Below are positions 43,627 to 57,800 of a DNA stretch of 64,000 bases, one piece after another; the stretch's first letter is position 1, and each line of letters begins with the position of its first letter. Under the pieces are notes generated by a model. It saw nothing but the letters and a program-made list of their open reading frames with translations, was not told the origin of the DNA and did not search any database. A program made the translations under genes and the position numbers. Where the stretch lies: positions 5,934,232 to 5,998,231 of the forward strand of contig NC_060962.1 of NCBI RefSeq assembly GCF_910589235.1. Reading direction: 5' to 3'. This stretch comes from Vespa crabro. Its lineage: Eukaryota; Arthropoda; Insecta; Hymenoptera; Vespidae.

Positions 43627-44644
43627 CTATTCTATATTTCCTTCTACCTCACTTCTGCATATTATAGATATACGCCGACTTCTAGATATTTTTTGTCCTC
43701 GGAAATAGGAATCCTCTGATTTTAAAATTTCATGGTTATATTTTTGTCTTGCCACACCACTGAAATATATTTTATATGTTTTATTAGTTGAACTAATTTA
43801 CATTATGCGTGAAGAAGTTATGTTAATCATTACTTCATAATATATAATGATCTGCGAGGTAGAAGAAAATCTTCTTTGCATTCCTGTTCATGACTAACCA
43901 TTGTGAGACGCATCACACTGTCGCTCAATAAACTCAGTCCAGCAATTACATCTCCACAAAACTGTTTTAAAAATATTATGTATAATTGGAATATATTTAA
44001 ATAATAATATATAGGACATCAACGATATTTTGCATCGCAGCAATACAAATCATGCAATAATATTTTTATGAAAGAATAAAATAATTATATTGCAATTAAG
44101 AATAAAACATTACCCTAATACTATCGACATGTGGCTTTATCCATCCTTCAGCTGTTAAATCTAAAACATGCACTAAACTTAATTGTGGCATTCCTGGTGG
44201 AAATGCTTTTTGACGTATTTTATTAATTACTTTCATATTTTGTTCATTCCATTGTTTTCTTTCTGTTTCTCTATAACCATGAATAGCCTTTAAACAATTT
44301 AAATTCATTAAACGAATAGAATAAAATTATTGTAGTAGAAATAATAGGAATATAATAGAAATTACACTAACATCATCCCAATGTGAAAATTCATAACGTA
44401 AACGTTGCATATATGGGTCAATCTCTTTCATCAAAGAAACTTCTTCTTCTTCAGTAATAAAGTCAGGATAAACTTTCATAGTCATATATAAAGCATCTTT
44501 CCAATTTGTTGTGCTTTTATCAATCTTATTCACTATATTATTCAAATTTGCAATTGTACATTTTGGAAATTTAAATATAATTTGTTGAGAAGTCGAATGG
44601 ACGAAGTTATTTCGGATCCATCGCACTAATGGAACTTTTATCAT
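43627..44644 (-). CDS. ALKBH7: alpha-ketoglutarate-dependent dioxygenase ALKBH7, mitochondrial
   Basis: Four phase-matched exons on the minus strand, 44372-44644, 44114-44287, 43834-43961 and 43627-43759, encode 235 aa (human 221). The basic N-terminus (MIKVPLVRWIRNNFVH) fits a mitochondrial presequence. The junction of exons 1 and 2 gives HWDDAIHGYRETE, a hallmark of the family. The Fe(II) ligands are HVD at about 144-146 and the His in NHEIL at about 201. The 2-oxoglutarate Arg lies in RRISIICR near 220. FCGDVIAGLSLLSDSVMRL is also diagnostic. The human protein acts in the mitochondrial matrix, linked to programmed necrosis and fatty-acid metabolism. The start codon lies 1.2 kb from the osa start, head-to-head. 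Confidence 0.95.
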
Positions 44645-45846
44645 GTTTACAAAATGATTATTAAAATATTAATATACAAAGTGTCTTAATTTCTTATCAT
44701 CCGTAATCTCCTTTTTTTCTGCTATCACGTGGCCATGACGAATTTGTACAGTCTAAGGCCAATCTGTAATCTCATACGTTAAATGACATTAAGTGGACAA
44801 ATTCAAATTGTATTCAAGGTACTTATAGTATTTAAAAAAAATATATATATATATATATAAACTATATCTTCATTAAAAAATGAACAAGCAATATTTAAAA
44901 CAAATATTATCTTGTAAAAGCAATATAATTACTTTTATAGATTCATAGAGTATATCATCTATATGGTAGATTTTAAACGCATTGAACATTTCATATCATA
45001 TACAACTAACTTCATATTGACATATGGAAACATACCCACTTTATATAATTCCATATAATGTCTATAAAATTTTTATTTTAAATGAATCAAAAATTTTATC
45101 CAGCATTATAAAATACTTTATTTAAATAAATTTGCAAGAAGGTAACAGAATTCATTGGAATATTAATTATAATACATCGTTTGGATAAATAATTTTTACA
45201 TAAGATCATGATTTTCTCCAATCAGCATAAAAGTTTTATAAACACGCTGATTGGTGCATTCAGAATATTTCGATTCTTAGATACGATATTTTATACAATT
45301 TTTATGGAAAAAGAAAATATATTTATTTTTAATTTTACTGTTATCATATAATATTGATTTGCTCTTTATTTTAATTGTGATCAATTTATCTTAGTAGGAT
45401 AAAATTACACATCTCTAATGAATCAGAACAACATTATCTAAAACTTATCTAAAAGCAATCATCTTCGACCAATCATAACAGAAGTTTTCACTTAAAGTAA
45501 AGGTTAACTCTGGGCGATGTTCGGTCCTGTGATTGAGCATTGGGTTCAGGCTATGATATATACCGTGGTCGCAAGATGGCGTAATACGTACGACGCTGCT
45601 TTTGACGTTCGTGTATGAGTTTTTTTTTGGTTCCTTCTACGTTGAAAACGCGAAGAAGTAATTTTTCCATTAGTGCGTTGCTTGGTCCTCGCTCGTTTGA
45701 CCGAGAATGCGGTGGAAAGAGTTAGCCGTGATACAAGACGCTCAACTAATCAGGATTTCGATTACAAGTACATAGTACGCGAGACACACGAGGTCCCGCG
45801 ATTGGCCAGTTTATGAGACGACGATGGCTCCGTGAGGAGAGAGAAC
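44645..45846. promoter_or_regulatory. ALKBH7/osa divergent region with osa promoter and 5' UTR
   Basis: 44645-45470 is AT-rich. From about 45480 the sequence becomes CpG-rich up to the osa start at 45847, consistent with promoter and 5' UTR. The block contains GCAAGATGGCG at about 45571. ATGs occur before the osa start, including 45813 (out of frame with osa) and 45571 (soon stopped), so translation may be modulated by upstream ORFs. Confidence 0.5.
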
Positions 45847-48800
45847 ATGGCTGCGACGCAAGCCGAGAGCCAACAAAACGATGTGAAGCTGAACGAGTCC
45901 GTGAAATGCGCACAGAAACGTCCGCAAGTTGGTGGAAATAGTGCAAGTGGTAGTACAAAGCAGCAGCTGGATCCAGAGCCGGGTGATAAAGTGTCCCGGG
46001 GCGCGGCCCAGCTGCTTAAATATGTGAATCGCGGTGGGGACACGGCTTTCGAGATGAGTCAATACCGCGAGGACATTGGTGGACACACTGCCGGTGAAAT
46101 AAAATCTCCACGAGAGGCCGGCCAAGCTCCCCAGGAGACTATCGGTAAACAGGAGGCCCTTGACGCATCTGGACACGCGGGTCATCCTGGACATCCGTTT
46201 GCGCCGAACGTTATACGTGACTACTCTGAAGAGTATACCAATAAATCTAATGAATTTTCCGCCAAACCATTGACCGATTATCAAGGCAAACAGATACCAG
46301 AATATGTGACGAAGCATGGAGAATTTCCAGGAATTCATCGACCAGACATGGAAGAACATTATGCTGCTTCTAAGGTCGAATCAAGATTAGCTTATGTAGG
46401 AGGTACTCCTGCCAGCTTTCCTGGGCAACCAAGGTTTCTATCGGGTCAAAGTATATCACAAGCCACAGGTCCAACGCCTACTTTGAATCAGTTACTTCAG
46501 GCTTCGACACCTGTTCATCGATTCCATGGGAATTATCCTGGGATGGGACCTGAATCTTATCAACAACCGTGGCCTATGCAACGACCACCGGTTGTACCAC
46601 CTGTATATCCTCAACCTAGCCAACGTCCTCCACAAACGGTAAATAATATAACCACAGTGTTGAAATATAGTGTTGTAGTATATAGTATATTTATTTATAT
46701 ATAGTTGTAATATCTTATATATAGTTCTGATATATGAACATATAATATTATATTGTTTGGATTTATTGAATAATCATTGTTGATATAGGTACGACAAACA
46801 TGGAAGCATAATAACAGAATCTTATAAAAGAATAAAGAAATATAGTTGTCTTATAGATATCATATATATTCTTGCAATAGAATTAATGTTAAAATTTCAT
46901 TACATTTATAAAACAAAGTTAAATTATACAAAAATATTCAAACATATATATTACTTGATTATATAATTGATTGATATTTTGTAAATGGTATATTACATCA
47001 AATTCAACATTAATAAATAGGGTTCACCGAGACTACATGGAGGACCAGGAGGACCCAGTTCTCCAACTCCTATGCCATACCAACAATATGCCCAACGTTA
47101 TTCCTCTCCTGCAAGACCCCATACACCTTACAGCCATCATCAGGTAATTAGCTTTAAAAGATACAAGTAATAATGCAAACATATAAAATTATTAACTAAT
47201 AATATTCTTATATTTTTAGTTAAATTCATATACGACACAAACAAGCCATCCTTCCAGTCTATATACGGAACAAAGAGGATGGAATCAAGGTGGTCCTCCA
47301 AATCCTCCACCTCCACCTCCATCTAATCAAGTAAATCCTTCAAGTCAGTCACCTCAAAGAGCTCTCTCTCAGTCTCCAGCACCACCACCATCTGCTTCAC
47401 CACAACCTCAACCAACTCAATCTCAAGTGAGTATTAAATATATATATTACATATTTGTTTTTTATTTTTGACAACTTTGACAACTAGGTCATATATTATT
47501 GGAAATATATAAAATGATCTTTCTGTTTTAGTTACTCATACAAATTTAATAATTTTATTATTTATTGAGTTATAAAATAAAAATTTATAATTATAATGAA
47601 CATTTCTATACAAAAGTATAATTTATATTCAAGTTACATCTTTAATGATGTAAATACTTTTTTTATTCCTTAAATTTTTATCTTTTATTGAAGGTAATTT
47701 AATAGTTTTCTATAAAAAAATCTTTAATGTAAGATAAATAATTCTATCTGGTAAATATGCTATTACTTTTTCCTATTTCTGTTATTTAATTCAGTAATAA
47801 ATATTACATAATAATATAAAATAAGAAAATCATATATTATAGGGAAGAATGAAAAATAAAAGAAATATAATAAAATCAAAATATTTGCAATATTTGAATT
47901 AAAAAAAAATTTGTTTTCTCTTATTTTATGTTTCCTTGTAGTTTGCATTATTTTAATTAGCTATTTTAATTAGCTATATATTTGAGTAATATATTTGCTT
48001 TTTTAATTTTTATCGCAATTTCAAAATAAGATAAAAAAGAATAAAAAAGAAATGTGTATTTTTATTAATTATATTATAGTTTTTAGTTGTAATATGTATA
48101 GTTTTAGAAAAAAATATTTTAAAACATTTTTTAATTACAAAATATAAAAATTTTAAATAAACAATTAATGATAAAATTAATATTTGTTATTTTTGTTTTT
48201 AGAGTTTCCACAATCTACAACAACGATCAACAACACCGAATACTCAAGGAATAGATTCTGGGGTAAGTTTGTCTTCAACATAATCATTTGTTAAATTACT
48301 TATACTTTTTAATTTTTTTTTATTTTTTAATTTTTTTTTCGAATATAATTTTGTATGTGACATTACTGTGACTTTCGCCAGGACATGAAAATATTAGCAA
48401 TTAGTATTAGTATTAAACTTTTTTTAATTTTTCTCATATTATTTTTAAATATTTTTTTATTGTTATTTCATAAAATTTCTTTGAACTCTATGCACATTCT
48501 ATGAAAAATAAACAGTTCTTGGAACATGTCTTTACATTTTGATATGTATTAGATAAGAATGATATTTGATAAAACTTAACAAACTAATTTATCTTAAACA
48601 AAAAAATTAATAAGCTAAAATATATGAAATTTATATTTTTCATTTATATTTTTTAGTTTTTATGTTTACATTTAAAGTATAAATTTCGATGTTTAAACGA
48701 TATCGATCGACCGATCGATCGATCGATTTATTGATTATTTATCGAATAATTTTCTAAATTACGTATTGTTTCTTTGTTTCAAAATTGGAAAAACCACTAT

Positions 48801-51800
48801 AAATTTCACGTACAATTTTCAATCTAGCTTATAAAATACGTTGTTCTATCGTTTAATTAGATTAAGCAACCAATTGAGATGTTTTGTTCAACATTGTTTG
48901 ATAGTGCAGTGCATAAGAACAAAATTATGTGATATTAGTCACACAAAACAAATTATAATATAAATATAACTCTGGAAATTGGGAAATAATATTTTTGTGA
49001 CTTTATTTATGACGTTAAATATTGATGAAATTAACATAGCCCCAATTCGTGTTTGTGGGAATAGAAACTTAATTTAGTTTTTTACGTATCACCCTTTATT
49101 ATACGTACGGTTATAACGTACGGTGTAGGTGCTGCATACGTTAGAACGACACAGATCGTCCTAACGATCGATATGCTCGGTGACGAGGATTGCGAGTTAG
49201 GAATGATAGATAATGTCAGTGTTCATGTGATTCAACGAAATACGAAATATGTGAAGATACGTGACTTGCTAAAATGACCAAAAATATATAACAATTATAT
49301 ACTTGTAAATTAATAGAAAGGGAACGTTTTTGATTCGAAAACGTAAAAAGTGAAAAAAGAAAAAGAAAACGTTTATTAAGTAAAATAGTTTTTTTTTCTT
49401 TCTTTCTTTCTTTTTTTTTTTTTTTTTTTTTTTTTCCTTTTTTTTCATTGGGTTCGTTAATGCGACAGAGAATGGGAGAAACAGCACGGATATAGTAACC
49501 AAGAGTCCCTCGCACAGCGTTTTTAGAGAGCGACAGCGGCAAGCGGGAAACAGTAAGCGGCAGTGAGTTCGAGTTGGAGAGTAGCCGAACGGCGACGGAA
49601 ACAACCGAGTGCGAGCGAACGCTTGCCGCGCCACGAAAGAACGCCCTCCAACGAGCTGTTAGACGCGAAATCTGTAAACCGAAGTTACGGAACACTCGAT
49701 AAAAGAATCACGTTTTCCTTTACGGCCGGCCACATACGCGTGTATGTATCGTACGTATTTAGCCGTTACGGCACAGCTCATCGTATGTAGAAACTCTGTC
49801 GATTGCTTACGAGAAACGGACCGTCCATTATAGTTTTCCTTGTCCCGTGATAGACGAACTTCGGGGGGAATTTATTGACACAACATGCGTTTCTCGAGCG
49901 ATGCAGCACACGGTGCACCCGCAGCAAGAGAGAAAGAGTGACAAGAGCATGCTTCGCTTTACGAACGTTATTTTTACGGTGGTGCGAGTTTTAACCTCGT
50001 GACTCTTCGTTCGGAAAAAAAAAAAAGGAAAAAAGAAAAACAAGAAAAGAAAACAAGAAAAAAGAAAGAAAACTTTTTCCAACGACGTTTTAATTATACG
50101 TCGTTTCGTAGAGCATGTGAAAAAGCCAAGGGCACGGCATCTTTTCCGTACATCGAACATCATCCTTGAATATTATAGGGTAACGCCTCTGTTTCGATCT
50201 CGCGTCATGCCGAGAGACAATCAAATTACGTTCATTTGTCTTCTCTGCTTCTCGTCCAAATGTTTCTTAATACGTATACTCAAGTATTTCGTCGGTATTC
50301 TTCCAGAGCAACAACTATTCGCGACCTGGTAGGTGCGATGATATGACTTTTCTCTCTTTCTCTTTACTCGTCTTTCTTCCTCTCCGTGCCTCTCCGTTTT
50401 CCCTGCTCGCCCGCCACTCCTGCCCCCACTTTCTCTACTAGTACCACCGCCCCTCTCTCCTGCCCTCGCCTACTCGTCATGCGTGTCGTGCGCGTTCGCT
50501 CGCTCACTCGCTCGTGTTCGCTCGTATTCACTCGCTTGCTCGCTCCTTCGTCGTTGTTCGTCGTTTGTATAGTCACTCTCTCACCCGGTTGCAATGTATC
50601 GTCGCGACGATTCGTGCAAAGTATATTACAGAAAGTACACGTACAGGCAAGAGCAACAGAAACGTGGAGTCATACGGACAACATTACTACCGATCATGTG
50701 CTGTCGACGATATCGTTGTTGTGCCTTAATACGAGCGAGCATTACAATGAATAGTGTTAACCGAGTGTCTGGACATTTTTCGTGGTCAGGATGTGACATA
50801 CGGATCAAGACGAAAATCACGGGATTACAGGGACGTCTTGCATAAATACCCGTGGATTATCTTCGTCTATCGATATCTTCGCGGGCACGTTTATTGTTTT
50901 TCTTCGATTGATTTTTAATGGGAATGTTTTCTCCTTCCGGCAACAGGAATTTTTTTATATTAATCGCGTGAGAAGCAGCAACGCTCACCGTTGCCAGCCA
51001 CAAGAAAAGAGCTACCGTGTAATTGATCGCTCGAAAGCCGATCGAACGGTGTCACGTCGAACGGTTATTGGACGGTGGCTCCTGGTACGTAACGTTCCTA
51101 CTGCATCTCCAGAAGATATTTATCGCGTTTTTGTGTGTATCTTTTTGGTAGGAGAGTACACGTAGATTGTTACGAAAAGTGTGATCGTGCAATGAAATCT
51201 GAAAAACGCGTAAAATACGCTCATGCCGAGAATAAAGTACGTCGTTGCCATGAAAAAAAAACTGAGGGACACTGATGGTGATTGCGTGTTGTATACACGT
51301 AACCGAAGTTCACGTACGAATATGTTTCAAAACATTAGTTATATCGACTATTTTAGTCGTATTACGAAAATACAGGGAAACTCTTTTTATTTGTATTTAA
51401 ATTATATATTAGTTATGATAATTGAATTTTATATTTCATTTACAGGAATTGTCAGGACAAAATAGTAACGACAGTTCGAATGGACCTGCCTGTCCTGGAA
51501 CACCAAATTCTCAGGGGATGAGGCCTACCCCTTCGCCTACAGGATCCACAGGTTCACGCTCGATGTCCCCTGCTGTTGGTCCGTTAATTTTCTGTTTTTA
51601 TCTTCATATTTATGAAAGTCTTATATTTTTCTTTCTTTTCAATTCAAAAGAAGCTAAATTCTATGTATTTTGCATGCAGTTTTGTGTGTATGTTTTCTAT
51701 GATTTTATGAGTGAAATATGTATAAATATTTTCTTGTCCTTCACAGGTCAACAAAACGTTCAGATGCCTCCACGTCCGTCGAGCAGCCAATCAGACGGTA

Positions 51801-54800
51801 ATGGACCAGCGCGTATGAGTCATTCTCCAATGACGACTCAGGGTATAATATTTACCTTGTCATATTCAAGTATTATTGCCTTCTTAATTATTTTATCAAA
51901 ATATTTATATTGCATGTAGTTCATTATAAGATCATAATATTTTAATCTATAATTTACAATAACATAATAATCTATAATCTATAATCTATAATCTATAATC
52001 AATAATTAATCTATACAAAAAATTCTTAGGAGCGTATCAACAACCATTGGGTCCTTCTACGCACATGCATAGTTATAAAATGAATAGTACTGGTCCTGGT
52101 GTAGTACAACCAGGACCAGGTACAGCAAGTCTTGGTGGAATTAACCCAATGGGTGGTGGAATGGGATATTCAGCTGGTGGAACGGCTGCAGGTCAGCCTG
52201 GAGGTTATCATGCTCAGAGTACCTATCCACCTCCTCGTCCACATATGCAGTTTCCACAGGGTTATCCTTCTCCAGCTAATTCACAACCACCACCAAATAA
52301 CCAATATCAACCTCCTAATAGACCAAACAATTTGGTGCAATACCCTCCTTATGCGGTAAGTATAATAATATTCTCTTGAATAGTTTTTATAATATATTTA
52401 ACATATCAATTATTTTGCAGCATAAAATGGGATTTAATAATGTGCCACCTGGAATGCCTCCTAGTCCAGGACCTCCTCAAGTTTATGCAGTTAGCGGAGC
52501 AACTGGTGGCATGGTACCTCCTGGTACCCCAAGTGTAGCTGTAATAGGTAATATGGGACCTCCAGCAAGTTCTATGGGTCCTCCACCACCTTCACCCAAT
52601 CATGTGAGCAATCAGCCACCACCTCCAAGCTCAGCAGTACCACATATTCATACCCCTGCTGCAACACCACCACTTAATCATGAAGGAAGTCCAATGCCAC
52701 CACCAAGCACTACTCCTAATTCACATCCTACATCGACGCCTACTCCGACGAGTCACAATTCTACTGATCTTACACCGGAGACTTCCAATGATAGTGGAAT
52801 AACCACTACTGCTTCTGGTATATTATTTTTCTACTAAAGTTTTTAAGTAAAGTTTTTTCAATGAAAAGTGTTCCATATGTGCGTGATTCATTAAAATAAT
52901 AATCAAGAAATTATTTTACCTATAAGATGAATAAGAAAAATTGCTGAAATATATTTTACATGATGTAGGTACATCGTCTATTAACGTTACTTCAACTTCA
53001 AGTGGTACTGTTACATCAGTTATAACAACAGGTCCAGATGGTACATCCTTAGATGAGGGTTCACAACAATCAACATTGTCAAATGCATCAGCTGGTTAGT
53101 AATTTCTCCTACATAATGAAAATTATAAATATATCGACAAAAGTGAAGTTAGATATAAGTATATATAATTTGTACTATTCATTATTAATTTTTTGTTTAA
53201 TCTTTATATTTAAAAATTATATTTAATTATACTCTGCAGCCTCAGGAGAAGATGCAGCTTTCACACCAAAGGTCCGTAAAGAAATGTTAGGTGGATATCA
53301 CAGTCATCCTGCAACACCACAAAGTACAGTCCCATCTCCTGGTGCTGCTAGCATTAATTCGATTCATGAGGAATATCCTGATATGAATAGTCCAGGCTGG
53401 CCACGTACTCCTGCTAGTCCTGTATGTATTGTATTTTCTGATATATATTATTTAATATAAAATAGTTTTGCATTCAAAATAGATATTTAAATTTGCATGA
53501 TAAGTGTTTCAAAAGAATTATTTTATATATTTATATTATGTGGGTTTATAATTTAATATTAGATTCTTGAAACTTTCAATATTTTGATATTTTACAGGTG
53601 TTTAACAGTCATGTGCCTCAAGACCCATACAGATCTAAGGTTATTATTTTTTAAATCTAAGTATTTCTTACATTTAGTTTATATTATACCAAATCTATGT
53701 TTGAAGCTTTATTTTTTTATGATTTGCTTCACTTTTGCTTTATATGTAATTCTGTCTTTTTCTGTTGCACGGTAGAGAGGCATACAAAATTACTTCCTTA
53801 AATTAATGATTTACAAAATGAAAAATCATTAATTTTATAATAACGAATCTTAGTTATTACTAATCTATTAAAAAAAAAAAAAATAAAGAAAAATACACTA
53901 TATTTTTAATATTATTATAATCATTTTTCAACTTAAAACTATTTTATATAGGTTAGCTATGCAGAAATAGTAATGTCGTAAAATTCTTAGATTGCATTGC
54001 AAGAAAATTTTTAGGTGATCATTATATACCATTGTGTTAAAATTGTCCGTTATTATATAGTAAATATTCAATCTATACAACAATAACTTTGAATTTCAAA
54101 GAAAGACTAGGAGATGAATTATTTATTGCATTGATATTATTTCATGTTTGCATTATTCCTCATTTTTTTACATTTTATTTTATTAAATTGCACGAAGTAA
54201 AATATAATCTTAATCAATATTTGTATTTCTACTATCTAGATATTATCACCAGTACTATATAATTAAGAAAATATAATATAATTTAGTAATAAGGCTTCAT
54301 ATAGTTGCCATAAAATAATGTAATAAACAAGTCTACAAATTTCTATTTCCTGTACATTACATTAATCAAGTGTACGTGTGTATATATTTACATCATCATT
54401 AACAACTATAACAGTAGAATCATAATTAGAATAACTTAGGAAACTATATGATATTTATTAGAATATAAAACTTTTCAGAAACCAGACAGCTTAGCAAAGC
54501 TTTATGAGATGGACGATTCAATGGAACGAAGAACATGGTTAGACAAATTAGTTTCTTTCATGGAAGAACGAAGAACTCCAATCACTAGCTGTCCAACAAT
54601 CTCCAAGAACCCCCTCGACCTATTCCGGCTATACCTCTACGTGAAGGATAGGGGGGGCTTCATGGAGGTATGCAAGGTGCAGTGTAGTTCCATCTAGCCC
54701 TTGGTGTCTTATGTAGTTTTATTGTCTTATTGTGTTTCATTTTCCTTTTATGCTCTAAGTATATTTGAAGTGCCTTGTGAACGTTTCATTAGTTCTATAT

Positions 54801-57800
54801 ATATATGTATGTATATATGCATATGTATGTGTATATATATATGTATATATATGTATATATGTATATATATATAATTTATTGTACTATATTCCGTCGATGG
54901 TTATTTATATTACGTCGGCGATAATCTTGATAGTTCGGTATACTATATAATAGATAAAGTGCTTCATTTATATATCTGTGCTGCATCATGCATGAAGTTA
55001 CACTTTTTTGCTATTAGTGTCTTTCTTCTTGTATTCTAAATATTAACGTAATAAGAAGGAACAAAAAGTAGGAGATAAAAAAAATATTTAACACATATAT
55101 TCTAGAAGTCATACTATATGGGAACAGCCTGATCTACGAACCTTGGTGCTATATGGAATTATTCTAATAGTCAGTGAAGATAAATTTTTAATCTGAATAT
55201 AAAATGATGGTAATTCGATAGAGTGAAATTTTATGTATATTCATGATTTTTTCATAGGTGCATGTTAAAGCGTGCACATGGGTGCGTATGTAAAATTACA
55301 TACTCACTAGATATTCAATTTGTCGAAATCCAGAAAGTAATTTTGAAATGATATTCTAATTTGTTGCTGCATTGTATATTCTAAGTGTTTTTTTTTTCTC
55401 GATATTGATTTGTTGTTAATGTCAACTTTTAGCAACAATTGTAAAGACAAAATGAAAAATGAAAGTAATCTACTTTAGGTAACGAAGAATAAAACATGGA
55501 AAGATATCGCTGGATCACTGGGTATTGGCGCAAGTAGTAGCGCAGCATATACATTACGGAAACATTATACTAAACATTTATTGGCATTCGAATGTCACTT
55601 CGATCGTGGTGGTGTAGACCCACAACCTATTATAAATCAAGTTGAAGCTGGTTCCAAGAAAAAAGCAAATAAAGGAACAGCTTCTGTACCATCACCTGGT
55701 AAATAATAACATTCATATAGAATATAATCCTATAATATATAAAACAATTCCTAATAATAATATAAAATTATAGGTTCTTCCAATTCGCAAGATTCCTTCC
55801 CTGCTGCTGGCTCTAGTAATGCTTCAATGGATGGTTATGGTAGCTATCAAAGTAGTTATGCTGGTGGTACACCAGGAGGACCTACATCAGAATATACACC
55901 TCCTCCGCCAAGACCACCTAGCCAAAGTAGCGCTCCTTCTCCACATCAAGGTATACAAAAATTATATAATAATTTGCATAATTCTTGTAAAAATATATCC
56001 CATAATTTAATGTTGACTTATACCCTAAATTAAAAAATTTAAGGAATACAACAAAGCAGTTACCAGACAACAGGTTCCTATCAAAATTATCCTCAGGATC
56101 AATATATACGACCGCAAGGAAATGCATTATCTCAGCAAGCAGAATTCAATCAACCTTATTCACCTCGTTCACATTATCCTCCTTATGTACCAGATGTTGA
56201 CAGGTAAAATTACATATTAATTTTCTATTATCTTACAATTTATTTTTAGAAATATATAAGTCGATATAAAGTTCTTTGTCAAACAGAGGCTATCCTAGTG
56301 GAAATATGCCACCAAATACGGCCAGTGGACAAGATATGTATAATAGATATAGCAGTAGTCAGCAACCAGGAAATTATCCAACGGGAACGCCACCTAATGC
56401 TCGGAGCAATAGCTATCCTTCCGCGCCACAAGCTCATCCATCTAGTGTATCTCAACAAACGGCTACGAGTCAACCTTCTTCACCTTCGCAGCCTCCATCT
56501 GCCTCATCGTATTCTTGTCCTCAAGATTATTATCGACAAGAACAGGTAACGATATTTAATAATAATTTGTTAATTATATCATAATTATTGAAATTCACGA
56601 GACATAAATACGTTTGAAATTTAAGGCTGGTTATGGAGGTCCTGGAGGAAGTCAGATTTATACTCCTGGTGCATCTTCAAATAAAAACATGCCACCACCA
56701 CCTCCAGGTCCTAGCCAACCTAGGCGTCATCCTGATTTTGCCAAAGACCAACAATATCCTCAATATAATCAACAGCGACCAGCATATCCAGGTAAATTTA
56801 ATTCAGTTAAAAATGTTTTCTTTTAAGGATCGTTAGTGTTAAAAGCATACGTAATGCGCCTATAGTTGCAGGATGGCCAAGTACAACCAGTCAGTATAAT
56901 AGCAGTAGTGGAAATAATAGAGTTCAGTATCCAAATCAACAAAATCAGCCTCAAGCTCCACAACAGCAACAACCACAGCAACAACCACAACAACCACCGC
57001 CTCCTGTTGCCTCTGCATCTTCAGCTGCTTCCGCCGTTGGAGCTATAACTTCTGGTCAACAATGGGGCAGTCAACAACCAAACAGGACTTCTTCTCAACC
57101 AAGTTTGAATACTATAGGAGGTCATACACCTCCACCGTGGGATCATCGTTACTCTAATCAACCATCACCTTTATACCCACCACCAGGAACACATCAGGTA
57201 TGTTTTTTTACCTTTTATATATAAATTTCTTATTTTATCATATCCGTTATTTGAAGCATATATTACAATTATAAATGATTCTGTTTACTATAGAATCAAT
57301 TAGGAATGAGTCCTATAATGAGCCAACAGCCTACTTCAAAGAGAGAAATGACGTTTCCTCCTGATAGCGTAGAAGCTGTTACGCCATTGTTATATAAACG
57401 ACGAAAATTAACTCGTGCTGACGTTGCTCCTGTGGAAGCTTGGCGCATAATGATGGCCTTGCGTTCAGGATTACTTGCTGAAAGCTGTTGGGCTCTTGAC
57501 GTATTGAACATTTTATTATTTGATGATTCTTGTGTAAGTAGATTGATTATATATATTTATTAAATTGACTATGTATATATATATATATAAATTAGAATAT
57601 AAGACTGAATGGAATCTTATCGCTATTATTCAGGTAAGTTATTTTGGATTGACGCATTTACCCGGATTATTGGATGTCTTATTGGAACATTTTTCACGAT
57701 CCTTGTCGGATATGTTCGAATCTTCTGCCAACGATGACGATCATTACTGGAGTCAACCAGCCAATGGACCTGAAGTTGATTTGGGAGCTGTAACACGTCC

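Noticed and set aside
45811..46359. 182-codon minus-strand frame opposite osa exon 1
   Set aside because: It mirrors a real coding exon (codon-shadow frame) and has no start context or homology of its own.
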